Origin: Usnea hakonensis
Lineage: Eukaryota; Ascomycota; Lecanoromycetes; Lecanorales; Parmeliaceae
Length of the DNA: 64,000 nt
Assembly (NCBI GenBank): GCA_013423325.1
Contig: BLJB01000068.1
Span: forward strand, 91,278-155,277
Reading direction: 5' to 3'
Shown: one piece after another, positions 1 to 10,638 of the stretch
Layout of the letters: every line of letters starts with the position of its first letter
Position numbering within the stretch: position 1 is the stretch's first letter
Notes under the pieces: generated by a model
Seen by the model: the letters and a program-made list of their open reading frames with translations, nothing else
Told to the model about the DNA's origin: nothing
Database searches by the model: none
Position numbers and translations under genes: made by a program

Positions 1-345
1 AATACGTTAAGCCCAATTTTACTACTTTTTATTTAGATAGTAATTAAGCTCTTAGCCTTTCTTAGTATCTTATAGTAGTTGAATCTACCGTTATATAAGT
101 TCCCTACCTAGGTAGGGGTTCTCGCTACGATAGGAATTCTTCGTTAATATTTTTCCTATTTCTTAGATCTCCGTTCTCGGAACTAGTCTTATATTTTCCG
201 TCCAATTAGAATACTTATATATAGGCGTATTTACCTAGTAAATATAAGTATATCTCTATTTTAACTTAAGCTACTTTTCTTAGAAAAAGAACTCTTCTAG
301 AAACTCTCTCTTTTTTTTCTTTCTTCTTTTTCTTTTTTTTTTTTT

Positions 346-605
346 AATAGTAATAATCTTATATATATACTATATAGTATTTATATATATAAAATAGAAA
401 TATAATATATATATATATATCTATAGTCGAATATATATAGACTACTTTAGTATACTTTTTCTAAAAAAGACTTTTTACTAGATCTAGATTTAAATACTAA
501 TAGTCTTATATATATACTATATAATATTAATATATAATAGAAATAAAATATATATATATATCTATATTTAAATATATATAGACTACTCTAGTATACTTTT
601 TTTTA
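346..605. repeat. AT-rich tandem duplication, about 146-bp unit
   Basis: A unit beginning aatagtaataatcttatata at 346 recurs, diverged, at about 492, including the shared words tatatatactatata, atatatagactact and tagtatactttt. About 1.8 copies. It lies outside the recognisable hAT coding region; origin unknown. Confidence 0.75.
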
Positions 606-1039
606 AAAAATAGTAATCGAATATTAAAAATAGTTACTAGAGAGTAGTAGCTAATATTAAATAGCGAGCGAATATTAATTAAATATAAAAAGTTATTACT
701 AGATATTTATATATAATTATTAAATTAAGACTTAATTATATCTATAATATATATATCGAGACTAGTATATAAAATACTTATTATTAAATAATAAAAAATT
801 ATTAATTTTAAATTTAAAAAAACTCTAGATAACCCTAAAGCTTAGAGTTATCGAAGACTCTTTATTAACTATTAAGTTTACTAGGTCTAGATTTCGTAAA
901 AATTCGAAAGAAACTAATAGATCCGAATAGTAAAAGAGTGTAATTGTACTATATAGTACTATATACGGATATATATATTGAATATATATTAAGTTATCGA
1001 GTAAATTTACTCGTTATTATCGTCGACTAAGTCTTCGAT

Positions 1040-2202
1040 ATCGCTAATAACCCCCCAACTTTTTAATAGCATAATCTACCTAAATATTTCGGGTGATAAT
1101 CGATTACGTTTTTTCGTAATTATATTACCTCTAGTTGAAAAAATCGATTCGGAAGGCCCGGAGGTAGCCGGAATAGCGAGATAAATCCGGGCTAGTCGAG
1201 ATAAAACTGGGAAATCTCTATATCGACTCTTCTAATATTCGAGGGGTTTTGTCTATATTTAGAGTTAATATAATATAATAAATTACGATAAAACTTACCT
1301 TTCTATCTGCTTAGCTTTCCTCGAAATATTTATCGATTTCGTCGATTTCGATAGTAATAGACGAGGGTCTATTACTACCTAAGAAAATAAGTTGATCGTC
1401 TTCGTCTTCGAATATATTATATAGACTATTATCGTTCGTAGTCTAGGTCGAATTATCTATTTCGGTAGACTGAGTCTCTCGATTTACCGATTCGTTATAT
1501 TACCATTTTCGTCTTTTTAAAAAAAATTAGTAAAGATACTAGAAAAGTAGTTAAAAAATATAAAATATAACTTACCGATAGTATATATCCCTAAAAGCCT
1601 GAATAACGACGTTCGATTCTATAAAAGTAAGACCCCAGGATTCGAGAGTCTTATTTTTAAATCGTGGATCCTGAATAACGACGTTCGATTCTATAAAAGT
1701 AAGACCCCAGGATTCGAGAGTCTTATTTTTAAATCGTGGATCGAGAATAACTCCGAAGAATATATTCTAATATATAGGCTTCTAATCTTTAGAATCGAAT
1801 TTCGGAAACTATTTATCGAGTTTATCGATCCCTCGCTTATAGGTATTCCGAAGTATACCGTTCTAAAGAGTATTAGTTTTTTTAATTTTTTTCTTTTTCT
1901 TAAAAACTTACTAGACTTTAATCGTAGTACTTTCTATTTAATTTGACTCGAATAGATACTATATATAGATATATATATTCGATCGTAGGGTAACTAGACC
2001 CCTGGAGAATAATAGACGGTTTAGTAAAAATCTGAAAGATTTCGAAAGTCTTTCGAATATATCGAATTTCGTTATCTAAAAAGGAATAGTCCTCTTTTAG
2101 TAGAATAGTTTTCGATATATTAATAGCCGATTTTATTGCCGGGTAAAGATTTAAGAAATTCTTTAGTAATTCGTAGATCGAATTCTAACGAATATCGGAA
2201 TC
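1040..2202 (-). pseudogene. hAT transposase, C-terminal half (RIP-decayed)
   Basis: Minus-strand translation just inside 2202 reads DSDIR*NSIYELLKNFL, matching the conserved D-x-x-TRWNS-x-Y-x-LL region of hAT transposases with the Trp codon turned into a stop. Further on, at about 1090-1240, FPSFISTSPDLSRYSGYL followed by RAFRIDFF matches the C-terminal dimerisation domain (consensus P-x-L-A-x-x-A-R-D-x-L-A-I-P-A-T-S-A-P-S-E-R-x-F-S), again with several stops. This is the second half of one gene; the first half lies at 6595-8000, and the two are separated by the LTR element at 2203-6594. Reading across the target duplication keeps the frame. Non-functional. Terminal inverted repeats were not located. 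Confidence 0.85.
1598..1741. repeat. perfect 72-bp tandem duplication
   Basis: The 72-bp unit starting cctgaataacgacgttcg at 1598 is followed immediately by an identical copy at 1670-1741. It lies inside the decayed hAT remnant. Identity between copies suggests the duplication happened after the RIP changes. Confidence 0.95.
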
Positions 2203-2366
2203 TGTCAGGACCGGTATAAATCTAAATATCAATATAGATATATAGATAAGATAATAAGACTACCGAACTATATAAGGTAGGAAGTATGGAATATATAGAG
2301 AGGGGAAGCCATACTAAGCTACTAGTAGTAGGGCTAACTATAGTAGGGCTAGTACGTCTCCTAATA
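2203..2366 (-). repeat. left LTR of the middle element
   Basis: 164 bp; differs from the copy at 6431-6594 at about 13 sites, all but one of them transitions, as expected after RIP. On the minus strand this is the 3' LTR, preceded by the polypurine tract. Confidence 0.9.
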
Positions 2367-4242
2367 TTACCCCCCTCTCTAAAAAAGATATATTCTTATA
2401 GCTATAGTAAAAGAAGAAGAAAAAGACTCGCTTTATATATTAAAAGAGACTTCCGATTCCGATTTATATTTCGATTTATATACTAAATTCCGAAAAAAGA
2501 AGAAATTCGTTATAAGGCTATCGAAGAGGTACCGTAGTAATAGCGATAGTAATACCTAGATAAGTTAGATATCTTCTACTATTAGTATAATATTATACTA
2601 TTTAGAGGCTTTAGAAATAAAGTAATTTAGCTATAGATTAACGAAATAGTTAATAAAAGTATTTCGATATAGAGTAACCATTTAATATTCGATTTCTAAG
2701 CGGAGAGGAAATCGCTAAATAAAGGCCTATTATTAGCTAAATACTCCCAAACCGAACCGAGCCGAACCGAACTCTAAATAAGTAAATAATATACTATTAG
2801 CCTATTATTATATAATAAACTTTCTCCGAAGAAATCTAGCTAAATACCGGGAGATGATTTTAATATAGGCTACTATCGGCGATAGTAAGATCTAGGGGTA
2901 ATATACTATAGTATCGGAGGGTCTTTATATATATATTAATAATAGGAGTATATATAGTAGGCCTAACTTAATATAATTATTAACTAAAAAGAGGCCTCTT
3001 ATAGCTAGTTTTTAATCGAATCTACCGCCTAAAATTAGGATTAGGATAATATAGAATAGTATACTTTCTAGGCTTCTTTAACTTAGACTCTATACTTACT
3101 AAAGCGAGTTATTTAATAACTCGGTCCGCTTTCTTCTTAACTTTACATAATAGAATAATATTATAATATTATTCTATTCGTATAAAAAAGTCTTTTAGTA
3201 CCGGAAGCGACTTAATATCTATATATATTATAAATACTTTCTAGAGCTTTCTATTTACCTTACTACGAAGCCTAAATATAATATACTTATCGTTCTCTAA
3301 AAAGTAATCCGGAACGTACTTTATAAAATCTAAATAGAATTCGATAAATAGTCTATTACCTTATTCTAGAGTAAAGAAGATATCGTTATCTACCGTATCT
3401 ATAACGTCCTATAGGAGCTCGTAGATATTAGTTAATTAGGTAAGTAATTAGTCTACTAAGTAGTACGACTTAGTATATTATTTTTAAAGTATATACTTAA
3501 TTACCTTTCCTCCGAGACGAGTAATAATATAGGTAATTTAGAAGTACTCGAAAAAGTAGTAATCCTTATTAATAAGGAGCTTATCTTAAATTCGGAGCTT
3601 CTAGTCTTTAAAAAGTATACCTCCCGGCTTAGAACTACTAAATACCGGTAGGTCTAGAAATCGAGGACTTAGAAAAGGTCTCTAAATCGGGGGTAGGCTT
3701 TATAAGTAGCCGAATAGTAATCTATAGCTATAACTATATACTCGTAATACTTTAAAATCTCGTGGTAATAGCGGAGGCGGGGACTTAAGTAGTAATTTAA
3801 TCGAATCTTGATCCTAGGAACTATCTAGTTCCCGCTTAAATCGATAACGAAGATCCTTAATAGAAAGAGATCGCTATATACGAGGTATACGGAGTAATAA
3901 ATTAGGTAAATATCTTATATATAGATCTTCGTAATTAAGATATTATTAAGAAGAAGGAGTAGTATTATAATAACGATATAGAGGTATATATTTTAGTATT
4001 AATATAGGACGATTTATATAAGGAGAAGTTATAGTATTAAGATTTAAAGAAAAGCGTTACCCGAGACGTATTAAGAGATAATTTTTTAATAATTTTTTTA
4101 ATACTTTTAACTATTAACTAAATTATTAGCCCTAAATACTAAGTATATTATAAAGTAAGTAGATTCGAATATTATATACTTAATAGGGGGGTTTCTTAAG
4201 TAGTTATTAAAGCGGAGTAAGGCGGAGTTCATCTTTTCTAGT

Positions 4243-4426
4243 TGTTATGGTTTCAACTCGACACCTCTTCTCCGGTTTCGGCGCTAAGCCCCATTTGGCC
4301 TAGCGCCTTGGCATTGCGCACCATGCTTTCTTCGGTGCAATTTGCACCATTCCTCCTATATAGCTAATATTCTCGTTAATACTAATACCAAATACCATTG
4401 CTCGGTCCATATTCGGTTCCCTGACA
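4243..4426 (+). repeat. 5' LTR of the small element
   Basis: 184 bp, TG...CA ends. It differs from the 3' copy at four sites, all C/T. Contains the direct gcgcta/tagcgc inverted motif ggcgctaagcc...ggcctagcgcc, able to form a short hairpin. I found no clear tRNA primer-binding site immediately after it. Confidence 0.93.
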
Positions 4427-4479
4427 TAATATTAGCTATCCCTCATGGCCCTAAGCGAAGCCATTGTTGAATATCGCTC

Positions 4480-4950
4480 CTGTAACTGTCTGTCCTGTCT
4501 GCCTGCGGAGACCTCTCGAATATCGACCACCTAATCGCCTTGTTAATTGCCCTGTTGTGGAAGAGATATTCGGCTGTTTCTCGCCTGAGGCCTGTAACTG
4601 TCTATCACCTGTCTGTCCTGCCTGTCTGCGGAGACTTCTCGGAATATCGCCTACTTAATCGCCTTGTTATGGAGGAGATATTCGGCTGTTCTTACCTGCT
4701 CGGCAACTACCTGCCTGCCTGCCTACTGCCTGCCTGCCTACTGCCTGCCTGCCTACTGCTATTGTAGAAGCGTCTCGGATTTGACTATTTAGTTGCCCTG
4801 TTTAGGATATAGTTCGGCGTTTACCTGCCTGTCCTGCCTGTCTGCGGAGACTTCTCGGAATATCGCCTACTTAATCGCCTTGTTGTGGAGGAGATATTCG
4901 GCTGTTCTTACCTGCTCGGCAACTGCCTGCCTGCCTGCCTGCCTGCCTAC
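4480..4950 (+). repeat. three degenerate internal repeats plus CCTG runs
   Basis: The block tgcggagacttctcgga-atatcgcctacttaatcgcc...gagatattcggctgttcttacctgctcgg occurs about three times (near 4504, 4626 and 4842), joined by runs of the tetramer ctgc/cctg. Frames through it give Cys/Leu-rich low-complexity peptides that are not conserved proteins. Confidence 0.85.
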
Positions 4951-5141
4951 TACCTGCCTGCCTGCGAGGAGACATTTCGACTGTCTCTCGCCTGATCTAC
5001 CAGATTTACCTATCTTTGCGAGGAGACGTTGCGACCGTCTCTCGCTTGCCCTACCGTCCTTGCCGAGTCTCGAGGAGAGACCTCCGCAAGAAGAAAGAAA
5101 AAAGAAGAAACGTGTTCCGATTTGGATTCGGAACACCAAGA

Positions 5142-5320
5142 AGAAGAAACCGTCTAAGAGACAACGAGATTCGTAGCGAGGCCGGTAGCCTTGTGATCAC
5201 GCTTCTCACCAGAAGAAACCGTCCAAGTAACAACGAGATTCGTGGCGAGGCCGGTGGCCTTGTGATTACGCTTCTCACCAGAAGAAACCGTCCAAGTGAC
5301 GAAGAGATTCGAAAAGGATT
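5142..5320 (+). repeat. 69-bp internal tandem repeat, about 2.6 copies
   Basis: Unit containing acgagattcgtggcgaggcc and cttctcaccagaagaaaccg recurs with a 69-bp period inside the small LTR element. No coding role evident. Confidence 0.85.
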
Positions 5321-5987
5321 CGGATCAAGAAGAAACCGTCCTGAAGAAGACGAGACTCGTGGCGATTGACACTACGATTTGAAGAAAAGAAGGCCATTAT
5401 GGCCAAAGAGAAGGCTGTGGAGAAGGATTGACGAAAGAGGTGGGAACCACTATAACGGTCACTATAGAAAGCATGGATTTCTCCTCCTTCTCCTCACCAG
5501 CATCACCAGTACTACCAGCACTACTACGAGCACTACCGGAAGCCAGCCTAGCCACATGCGGCTAGCGTATCAAATCAGTTTCGATTCGGCAAATCATCGG
5601 ACTTTGCGAATTTGCACGAATTGGCCTCATTCGATTTCGATTTTTTTTTTTCACCACTTTCGGCCAAATAGGCCAAATCACGAATTTCTTTATGAACTAC
5701 CCACACTACTAATGATTCCCAGCACCTACGCTATTGCCATGAGCGCCTTTTCAGGCTATTACACTATATCGATACCCCTGTCGTCATGAGATTCGGCTTA
5801 TTGCCACGGTCGGAGCCCTGAGAGGGCAGTCAAAAGTTGTCATTTTTTCAGTATTTCACCATGAAGGTGGATGCACTCAGCATTTAGGGGAGTGGGAGCA
5901 TAGATTATAGCGAACATCTCGCTATCACCACCTCGCTGTCGTCATGATATTGGCCATAGGGACATGGCCATGTGGAGGGGGGGGTAG

Positions 5988-6171
5988 TGTCATGGTTTCA
6001 ACTCGATACCTCTTCTCCGGTTTCGGCGCTAAGCCCCATTTGGCCTAGCGCCTTGGCATTGCGCACCATGCTTTCTTCGGTGCAATTTGCACCATTCCTC
6101 CTATATAGCTAATATTCTCGTTAATACCAATACTAAATACCATTGCTCGGTCCATATTCGGTTCCCTGACA
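5988..6171 (+). repeat. 3' LTR of the small element
   Basis: 184 bp; immediately follows a G-rich purine tract and is followed by the target duplication ctagt. Confidence 0.93.
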
Positions 6172-6430
6172 CTAGTCTAGAATATAGATATAGAGAAGAG
6201 ATTTTTTAAAATAATAATTATAAAGTCGTTTATTAACTAATCTTAGTAATATTAAAAATTTGAATAATATAATATAGAGTCTTTTAAGGTATATAGATAA
6301 GATATATAGTTTCTATAAAGAAGAAATATCTAAATATCTTCTTTATTAAGCTCGCTTACTTACCCGAGCTAGAAAAAATAGCCCGTTACTTTTCTTCGCC
6401 GGGTGGGTATACGAAGGAGTCTTATTATAA

Positions 6431-6594
6431 TATTAGGACCAGTATAAATCTAAATATTAATATAGATATATAGATAAGATAATAAGACTACCGAACTATA
6501 TAAGGTAGGAAGTATGGAATATATAGGTAGGGGAAGCCATATCAAGCCACTAGTAGTAGGGCTAACTATGGTAGGGCTGGTGCGTCTCCTAACA
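6431..6594 (-). repeat. right LTR of the middle element
   Basis: 164 bp direct repeat of 2203-2366; on the minus strand it is the 5' LTR. Its outer end ctaaca is directly followed by the target duplication gaatc. Confidence 0.9.
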
Positions 6595-8000
6595 GAATCT
6601 ATTTAAATTAGTAACTAAAAATCGAATATTTATATAAAAAAACCTACCAATATTTATCTAAAGTGGTTTTTCAATTTCGTGAGCCTTAATTTAACCCTCG
6701 AGAAGGCTTCGATTTGCGTATTAGTATTTGAATATAGTGGCGATTTTTCGAATTTTTCGAAAAGGGTATAAATCTATTTATTAAATTAGAAAAAAAATTG
6801 ATAAAAATATTATAAGAGACTTATAATAGGTCTATCTCTCGTCTTCTTAATCTAAATCCAATTGATTTATATTAATTATATTTCGAATCTCTTGGTCGTC
6901 TCGATTTTTTGGAAGGAGCCAATTTAGGACGTCTCCTACTACGTTATTAAATATGTATACCGCACATAAAACGTTATATATCTCGTCGAAATACTCTTTA
7001 TAGTATTAGTCTTAAAAGGTTTTTCTGAGAGATATATTAGCCGAAGCCTTATCGGTAGTAAATCTATTAATATTCGAAATTAGTTTTTTTCTTTTTTTCA
7101 AAAAATCGAGTTATAGAAAAAATTAGAAAAAAATATATATATAGAAAATTATATACGTCTAGACCTTATTATAGATATCGAAAGACCGAAGAGTATAATT
7201 GAATATATCGAGTAGATATTCGGCATTTTTCGAATTGTCGATATACTCTATTCCGATTAGTCGTGAAATAAGATTCTAATCGTTATTAATATAGTGAATA
7301 GTAACGGCTATATATTCGTATTGATTACTAGCCGTCCATAAGTCGAAAGTGAATGAGAATTTAGTTCCAAATTTCGAATATAATTTATGGAGTTCGGATT
7401 TGAATATATCGAAATTTCGTTAAAATAGACCGATTATTTCGTTTCGTATTATCCGATAATAGATCTCCGGAGAATTTCTATAATAATATTAATAATATAT
7501 ATATATATAATCGAATAAGACTTACGGATAATAATAGTCTATTAGATCTCGAAAGGTCTTAGATTGTAGGGCTTTAAAAGTAATATTATTTTCTAAAAAG
7601 AAATATAATACCTTTTCTTTAAACCCGGATTCGGTAAAATCCGGGTTTAATATATTCTCCGAAGGTCGTTTTCGTAGTCGATTATTTTAGGTGAAATTCT
7701 TAAGAGAGGTCTGAGAAGACGAGGGTACTATTTTTTTTTAATTAGAAAAAAAAATTAATAATAATTAATAGTAATAGACTTACCTAATAATAATTGGTCT
7801 TTAGATACCTCTTTTTTAATTAGAATATTGGGGTGACGACTATGGTAATAAGTAAAGTAATTATTCTAAGTCGTTTGAGAGCATTTTTCGTCTTTCGTAT
7901 ATCGATAATTTAGTACGAGATATTTAACTCGTTTCTATTAAAAATTAGTATATTTCGAACTAATATATTATAGATATATATATATACTAGACGGGGTTAG
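6595..8000 (-). pseudogene. hAT transposase, N-terminal half (RIP-decayed)
   Basis: Minus-strand motifs in order: a possible BED-like zinc finger remnant (about 7800-7960, ending in closely spaced His residues); KFSFTFDLWTASNQYEYIAV (7290-7360), the hAT S-x-T-x-D-x-W-T-S-x-N block; IEYIDNSKNAEYLLDIF (about 7190-7260); FTTDKASANISL (7020-7065), the TDNASAN block; and VLCAVYIFNNVVGDVLNWL (6910-6990), the IRC-x-x-H-x-x-N-L block with Cys kept. Stops interrupt the frame. A non-matching AT stretch at about 7080-7140 may be an intron. It continues in frame with 1040-2202 once the LTR insertion is skipped. Dead transposase. Confidence 0.88.
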
Positions 8001-8645
8001 CCTTCTTTATATGGAAAGAGATTCTCGGAATAGTACTTTTCTCGAAAAAGATATTGTGAATTTTCGATAGACGGGAGTTGATAATCGATACTATACTTCG
8101 AGGAGGCTATAATATAAGCTTAAATAGTATATAAATTAACCCTAAGTCTTAGCTATATATATAGCTAAAACCTAGAGTCAATATAACGACTTCGAAATTT
8201 GACGAAAAATCTTTAAGAAAGAGAAAATCGGGGGGAGAAGACAATATCTATATACCTAATAGATTATATAATATCATTAGTTACTAAAAATAGATTTTTT
8301 AATAAACTATATAATTATATTAGATATAGCGAGAAATGAAGATTAAGACTATTTTTACTACTACTAAAGTCGATATAAAGCTTAAATTAGAAAATCTATA
8401 TTTAGAAACTATTCTTTTTAATAAAAAATCTATATATTATAATAAATAATCGATATTTAAGTATTTATATTATAACTATATACTATTTACTAGCGTTATT
8501 TTTATTAGCTTCTTTCTAAAAATAGTATATAAAGCGTTAAAAGCGAAAAAATCGAATATGACGCTAAATAATCGATTATCTTCCTCGTAATCGTAATCGA
8601 TTACGATTATGACGAAAAATAATCGATTATTCCGATTATCACTAC

Positions 8646-9426
8646 AGAGGAACTTAGAGGAGCGGAAGAGGCTTACTTAATTGCCATTGGCAGGGTTCCA
8701 GATAGACGCGTTAGCCGAAATGCACAGCACAGCCCATTTGGAACCCCACTTAAATACGATATCAATTTACATTTAGTGGTCAGCTGTAACAACGAGCCTT
8801 AGAAACTTCCATTCGTATACCTTCAAAGGTATCGAAATAAGATAAGGAATTGCCTTCCCTTACTGTCGGACAGTCACATGGCATATCTCTAGAATCTGAG
8901 GAATTCGGTCGAGTAGCTGTCATCTATCACCAGGCACAACTCCCCACCAATCAAATTTACCTTTAGTGCAGCACTCGAGCGAGGCAGTCGCGAGAGCTAG
9001 AGAAACAGCATCCAGCAAGAATCTGCTGCTATGCACCGATGATGCATCGTGACACCAAAACTATCTCTATTATACTTCATCCACCATTACCACCCCTGCT
9101 TCGGATGAATAGGACGTTCATTATTCATTAGCACTTTCACCACCGACACGGCTACCGGAAGCCCTGTGAATTTAAAAGGACTTTGGCTTGGATAGATCTA
9201 TATCTTATCGCAAATTGGGCGATTTCATACATTGACACCATCTGCGACCCAAAATAGGGTCTGCCCTCTTGAAATAATCCACAACATTTCCCCAATACCA
9301 GAGATAGCCACCACGGTGTCTACCAACGGGAATTCGCTGTTGCTGCCTCAGCTCGCGGATTTGAGCCTTGCTTCGCCTGAGGTGTCTGGATCCACACTCC
9401 CCGTCGCCCACTCTACAACTTCCGCC
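8646..9426. other. intergenic: transposon edge to CK2 subunit promoter
   Basis: Composition becomes balanced here. No gene seen. It holds the upstream region of the CK2 regulatory subunit gene; the frame is open from about 9232 without an ATG, so that stretch is treated as leader. Confidence 0.6.
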
Positions 9427-10638
9427 ATGTCTACCTCCTCAGGCACCCCCGAATCTTGGATCTCCTCCTTTTGCGGCCTCCTTGGTCACGAATACTTCGC
9501 CGAAGTTTCAGAAGAGTTTATTGAGGATGATTTCAATCTCACAGGTCTTCAAAACCAAGTCCCCATGTACAAAGAAGCGTTAGAAATGATACTAGACGTG
9601 GAGCCTGAAGAGGACGAAGAAGAGGAGGACGACGACGACGAGGACGACGAAGAGGAGGAGGACGAAGACAATGACGTTGAGATGCGCGATGAAAATGGCA
9701 ACAGTGTGCCCTATAGGAGAGGCACTGAACGTCGGCACATGAAAGTCGCCAACGACATTACGGAAATAGAAAGCAGCGCAGAGCTTCTCTATGGTCTGAT
9801 CCACCAGCGTTACATAACATCTAGGCCCGGCATACAACAGATGGCAGACAAATACGAGCTTCAACACTTTGGGTCCTGTCCTCGCGTCTTCTGCAATCAA
9901 GCCCGTGTTCTTCCCGTCGGTTGCAATGACATACCTGGCCAAGAAACCGTCAAGCTCTTCTGCCCTTCGTGCCTGGACGTCTACACGCCCCCGAACAGTC
10001 GATTCCAATCTGTTGATGGTGCTTTCTTCGGAACTACATTCGGCTGCCTCTTCTTCATGACCTTCCCTGAATTCGACGTCTCCGCAAAAGGTGATCCATT
10101 AAACCTCGCGGCTACCCATCCCGCCTATGCGCCTCCTTCACCCACTTCACAAGCAGCCACAAACTCTACTGCAGCAGAAACGGCGAAGCACTCGCGCTCT
10201 TCCTCGCTGACTTCGACGCCTGTCACGAACTTGAATCCGACCCCACTCTCTCCACTCACACCTGATCCTTTACCTGTCCAGCCGAACCAGCTCAACGGTA
10301 TCGCTACATCTAACCTTGCGCCTGGCTTAGGCCCCGGAAAGATGCACGAACCCCGCATATACGGCTTCCGCGTCAGTGAAAGGTCAAAGACCGGTCCAAG
10401 GATGAAGTGGCTGAGGATGAGGCCAGCGGATATGAATGAGCTAGACGAGTCGAGAAAATGGCATGAGCTGTACGGTGGCACGGAGGACGATGTACAGATT
10501 GGAGGAGGCGGGGAGAACGGGGGAGCACAGGTGGAGGTACCGAGTGGGAGGAGGAAGAAGGCAGCGAGGACTCGAAAAAGAGGCGTGGGCGTGACGGATC
10601 CGGGCGCCGTAAATGGGGGCGGAGTGGAGGCGATATAA
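9427..10638 (+). CDS. CKB1: casein kinase II regulatory (beta) subunit
   Basis: Regulatory subunit of protein kinase CK2; dimerises through a zinc finger and docks the catalytic alpha subunits. 403 aa, single exon. The start at 9427 is the first in-frame ATG (MSTSSGTPESWISSF); the open frame upstream has no ATG. Seen: N-terminal SWISSFCGLLGHEYFAEV signature, an acidic run at about residues 58-85 (longer than in most relatives), then the core with GLIHQRYI and the zinc ligands Cys151, Cys156 (CPRVFC), Cys179 and Cys182 (CPSC), then FGCLFFMTFPE. Family knowledge: these four cysteines form the dimer interface. A proline/serine-rich linker of about 100 residues precedes a conserved YGFRVSERSKTGPRMKWLR block; the tail is basic. 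The insert and tail are typical of filamentous fungi. Whether it is CKB1 or CKB2 orthologue is uncertain. Confidence 0.95.
   Translation: MSTSSGTPESWISSFCGLLGHEYFAEVSEEFIEDDFNLTGLQNQVPMYKEALEMILDVEPEEDEEEEDDDDEDDEEEEDEDNDVEMRDENGNSVPYRRGTERRHMKVANDITEIESSAELLYGLIHQRYITSRPGIQQMADKYELQHFGSCPRVFCNQARVLPVGCNDIPGQETVKLFCPSCLDVYTPPNSRFQSVDGAFFGTTFGCLFFMTFPEFDVSAKGDPLNLAATHPAYAPPSPTSQAATNSTAAETAKHSRSSSLTSTPVTNLNPTPLSPLTPDPLPVQPNQLNGIATSNLAPGLGPGKMHEPRIYGFRVSERSKTGPRMKWLRMRPADMNELDESRKWHELYGGTEDDVQIGGGGENGGAQVEVPSGRRKKAARTRKRGVGVTDPGAVNGGGVEAI

Larger units (their letters stand above)
4243..6171 (+). mobile_element. small non-autonomous LTR element (TRIM/LARD-like)
   Basis: Seen: 184-bp direct LTRs (4243-4426, 5988-6171), both starting TGTYATGG and ending CCCTGACA, flanked by the 5-bp target duplication ctagt (4238-4242 and 6172-6176). 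A purine tract ggagggggggggtag-like run at about 5973-5987 abuts the 3' LTR, so the element reads on the plus strand. The 1.56-kb interior has no gag, protease, reverse transcriptase or integrase that I can see; it is made largely of degenerate tandem repeats. Base composition is balanced, unlike the AT-rich host sequence, so it arrived after the surrounding RIP or escaped it. The LTRs differ by only 4 transitions. It must use enzymes of another element to move. Confidence 0.93.
2203..6594 (-). mobile_element. decayed LTR retroelement inserted in the hAT gene
   Basis: Two direct repeats of 164 bp (2203-2366 and 6431-6594) bound the element. The left starts tgtcagga and the right ends ctcctaaca, so intact ends were TG...CA; the other two ends (tattagga, ctcctaata) are the same with one transition each. 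It is flanked by the 5-bp target duplication gaatc (2198-2202 and 6595-6599). The run ttacccccctctct just inside the left LTR is the complement of a polypurine tract, so the element is read on the minus strand. Without the inner insertion (4243-6171 plus 5 bp) it is about 2.5 kb. I could not recognise gag or pol in the decayed interior, so it may be a non-autonomous or internally deleted element. Confidence 0.88.
1..8645. other. AT-rich RIP-type transposon graveyard
   Basis: Seen: the sequence is dominated by TA-rich words (tatata, ctatat, aatatt) up to about 8645, where composition switches within tens of bases to ordinary mixed sequence. Recognisable transposase translations inside carry in-frame stops at positions where the family has W, Q or R, which is what C-to-T/G-to-A changes produce. 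The only non-AT-rich part is the small LTR element at 4243-6171. Known: RIP in Pezizomycotina mutates repeated DNA this way. Inferred: a silenced, probably heterochromatic block. The first 1 kb probably contains another decayed element that I could not identify. Confidence 0.9.

Noticed and set aside
4793..5789. Several 75-136 codon frames inside the small LTR element
   Set aside because: They translate degenerate CCTG and 69-bp repeats on both strands and match no gag, pol or other domain.
1..8645. Centromere or telomere-proximal array
   Set aside because: No telomeric hexamers; the AT-richness is explained by RIP-decayed transposons, though a larger context would be needed to exclude pericentromeric location.
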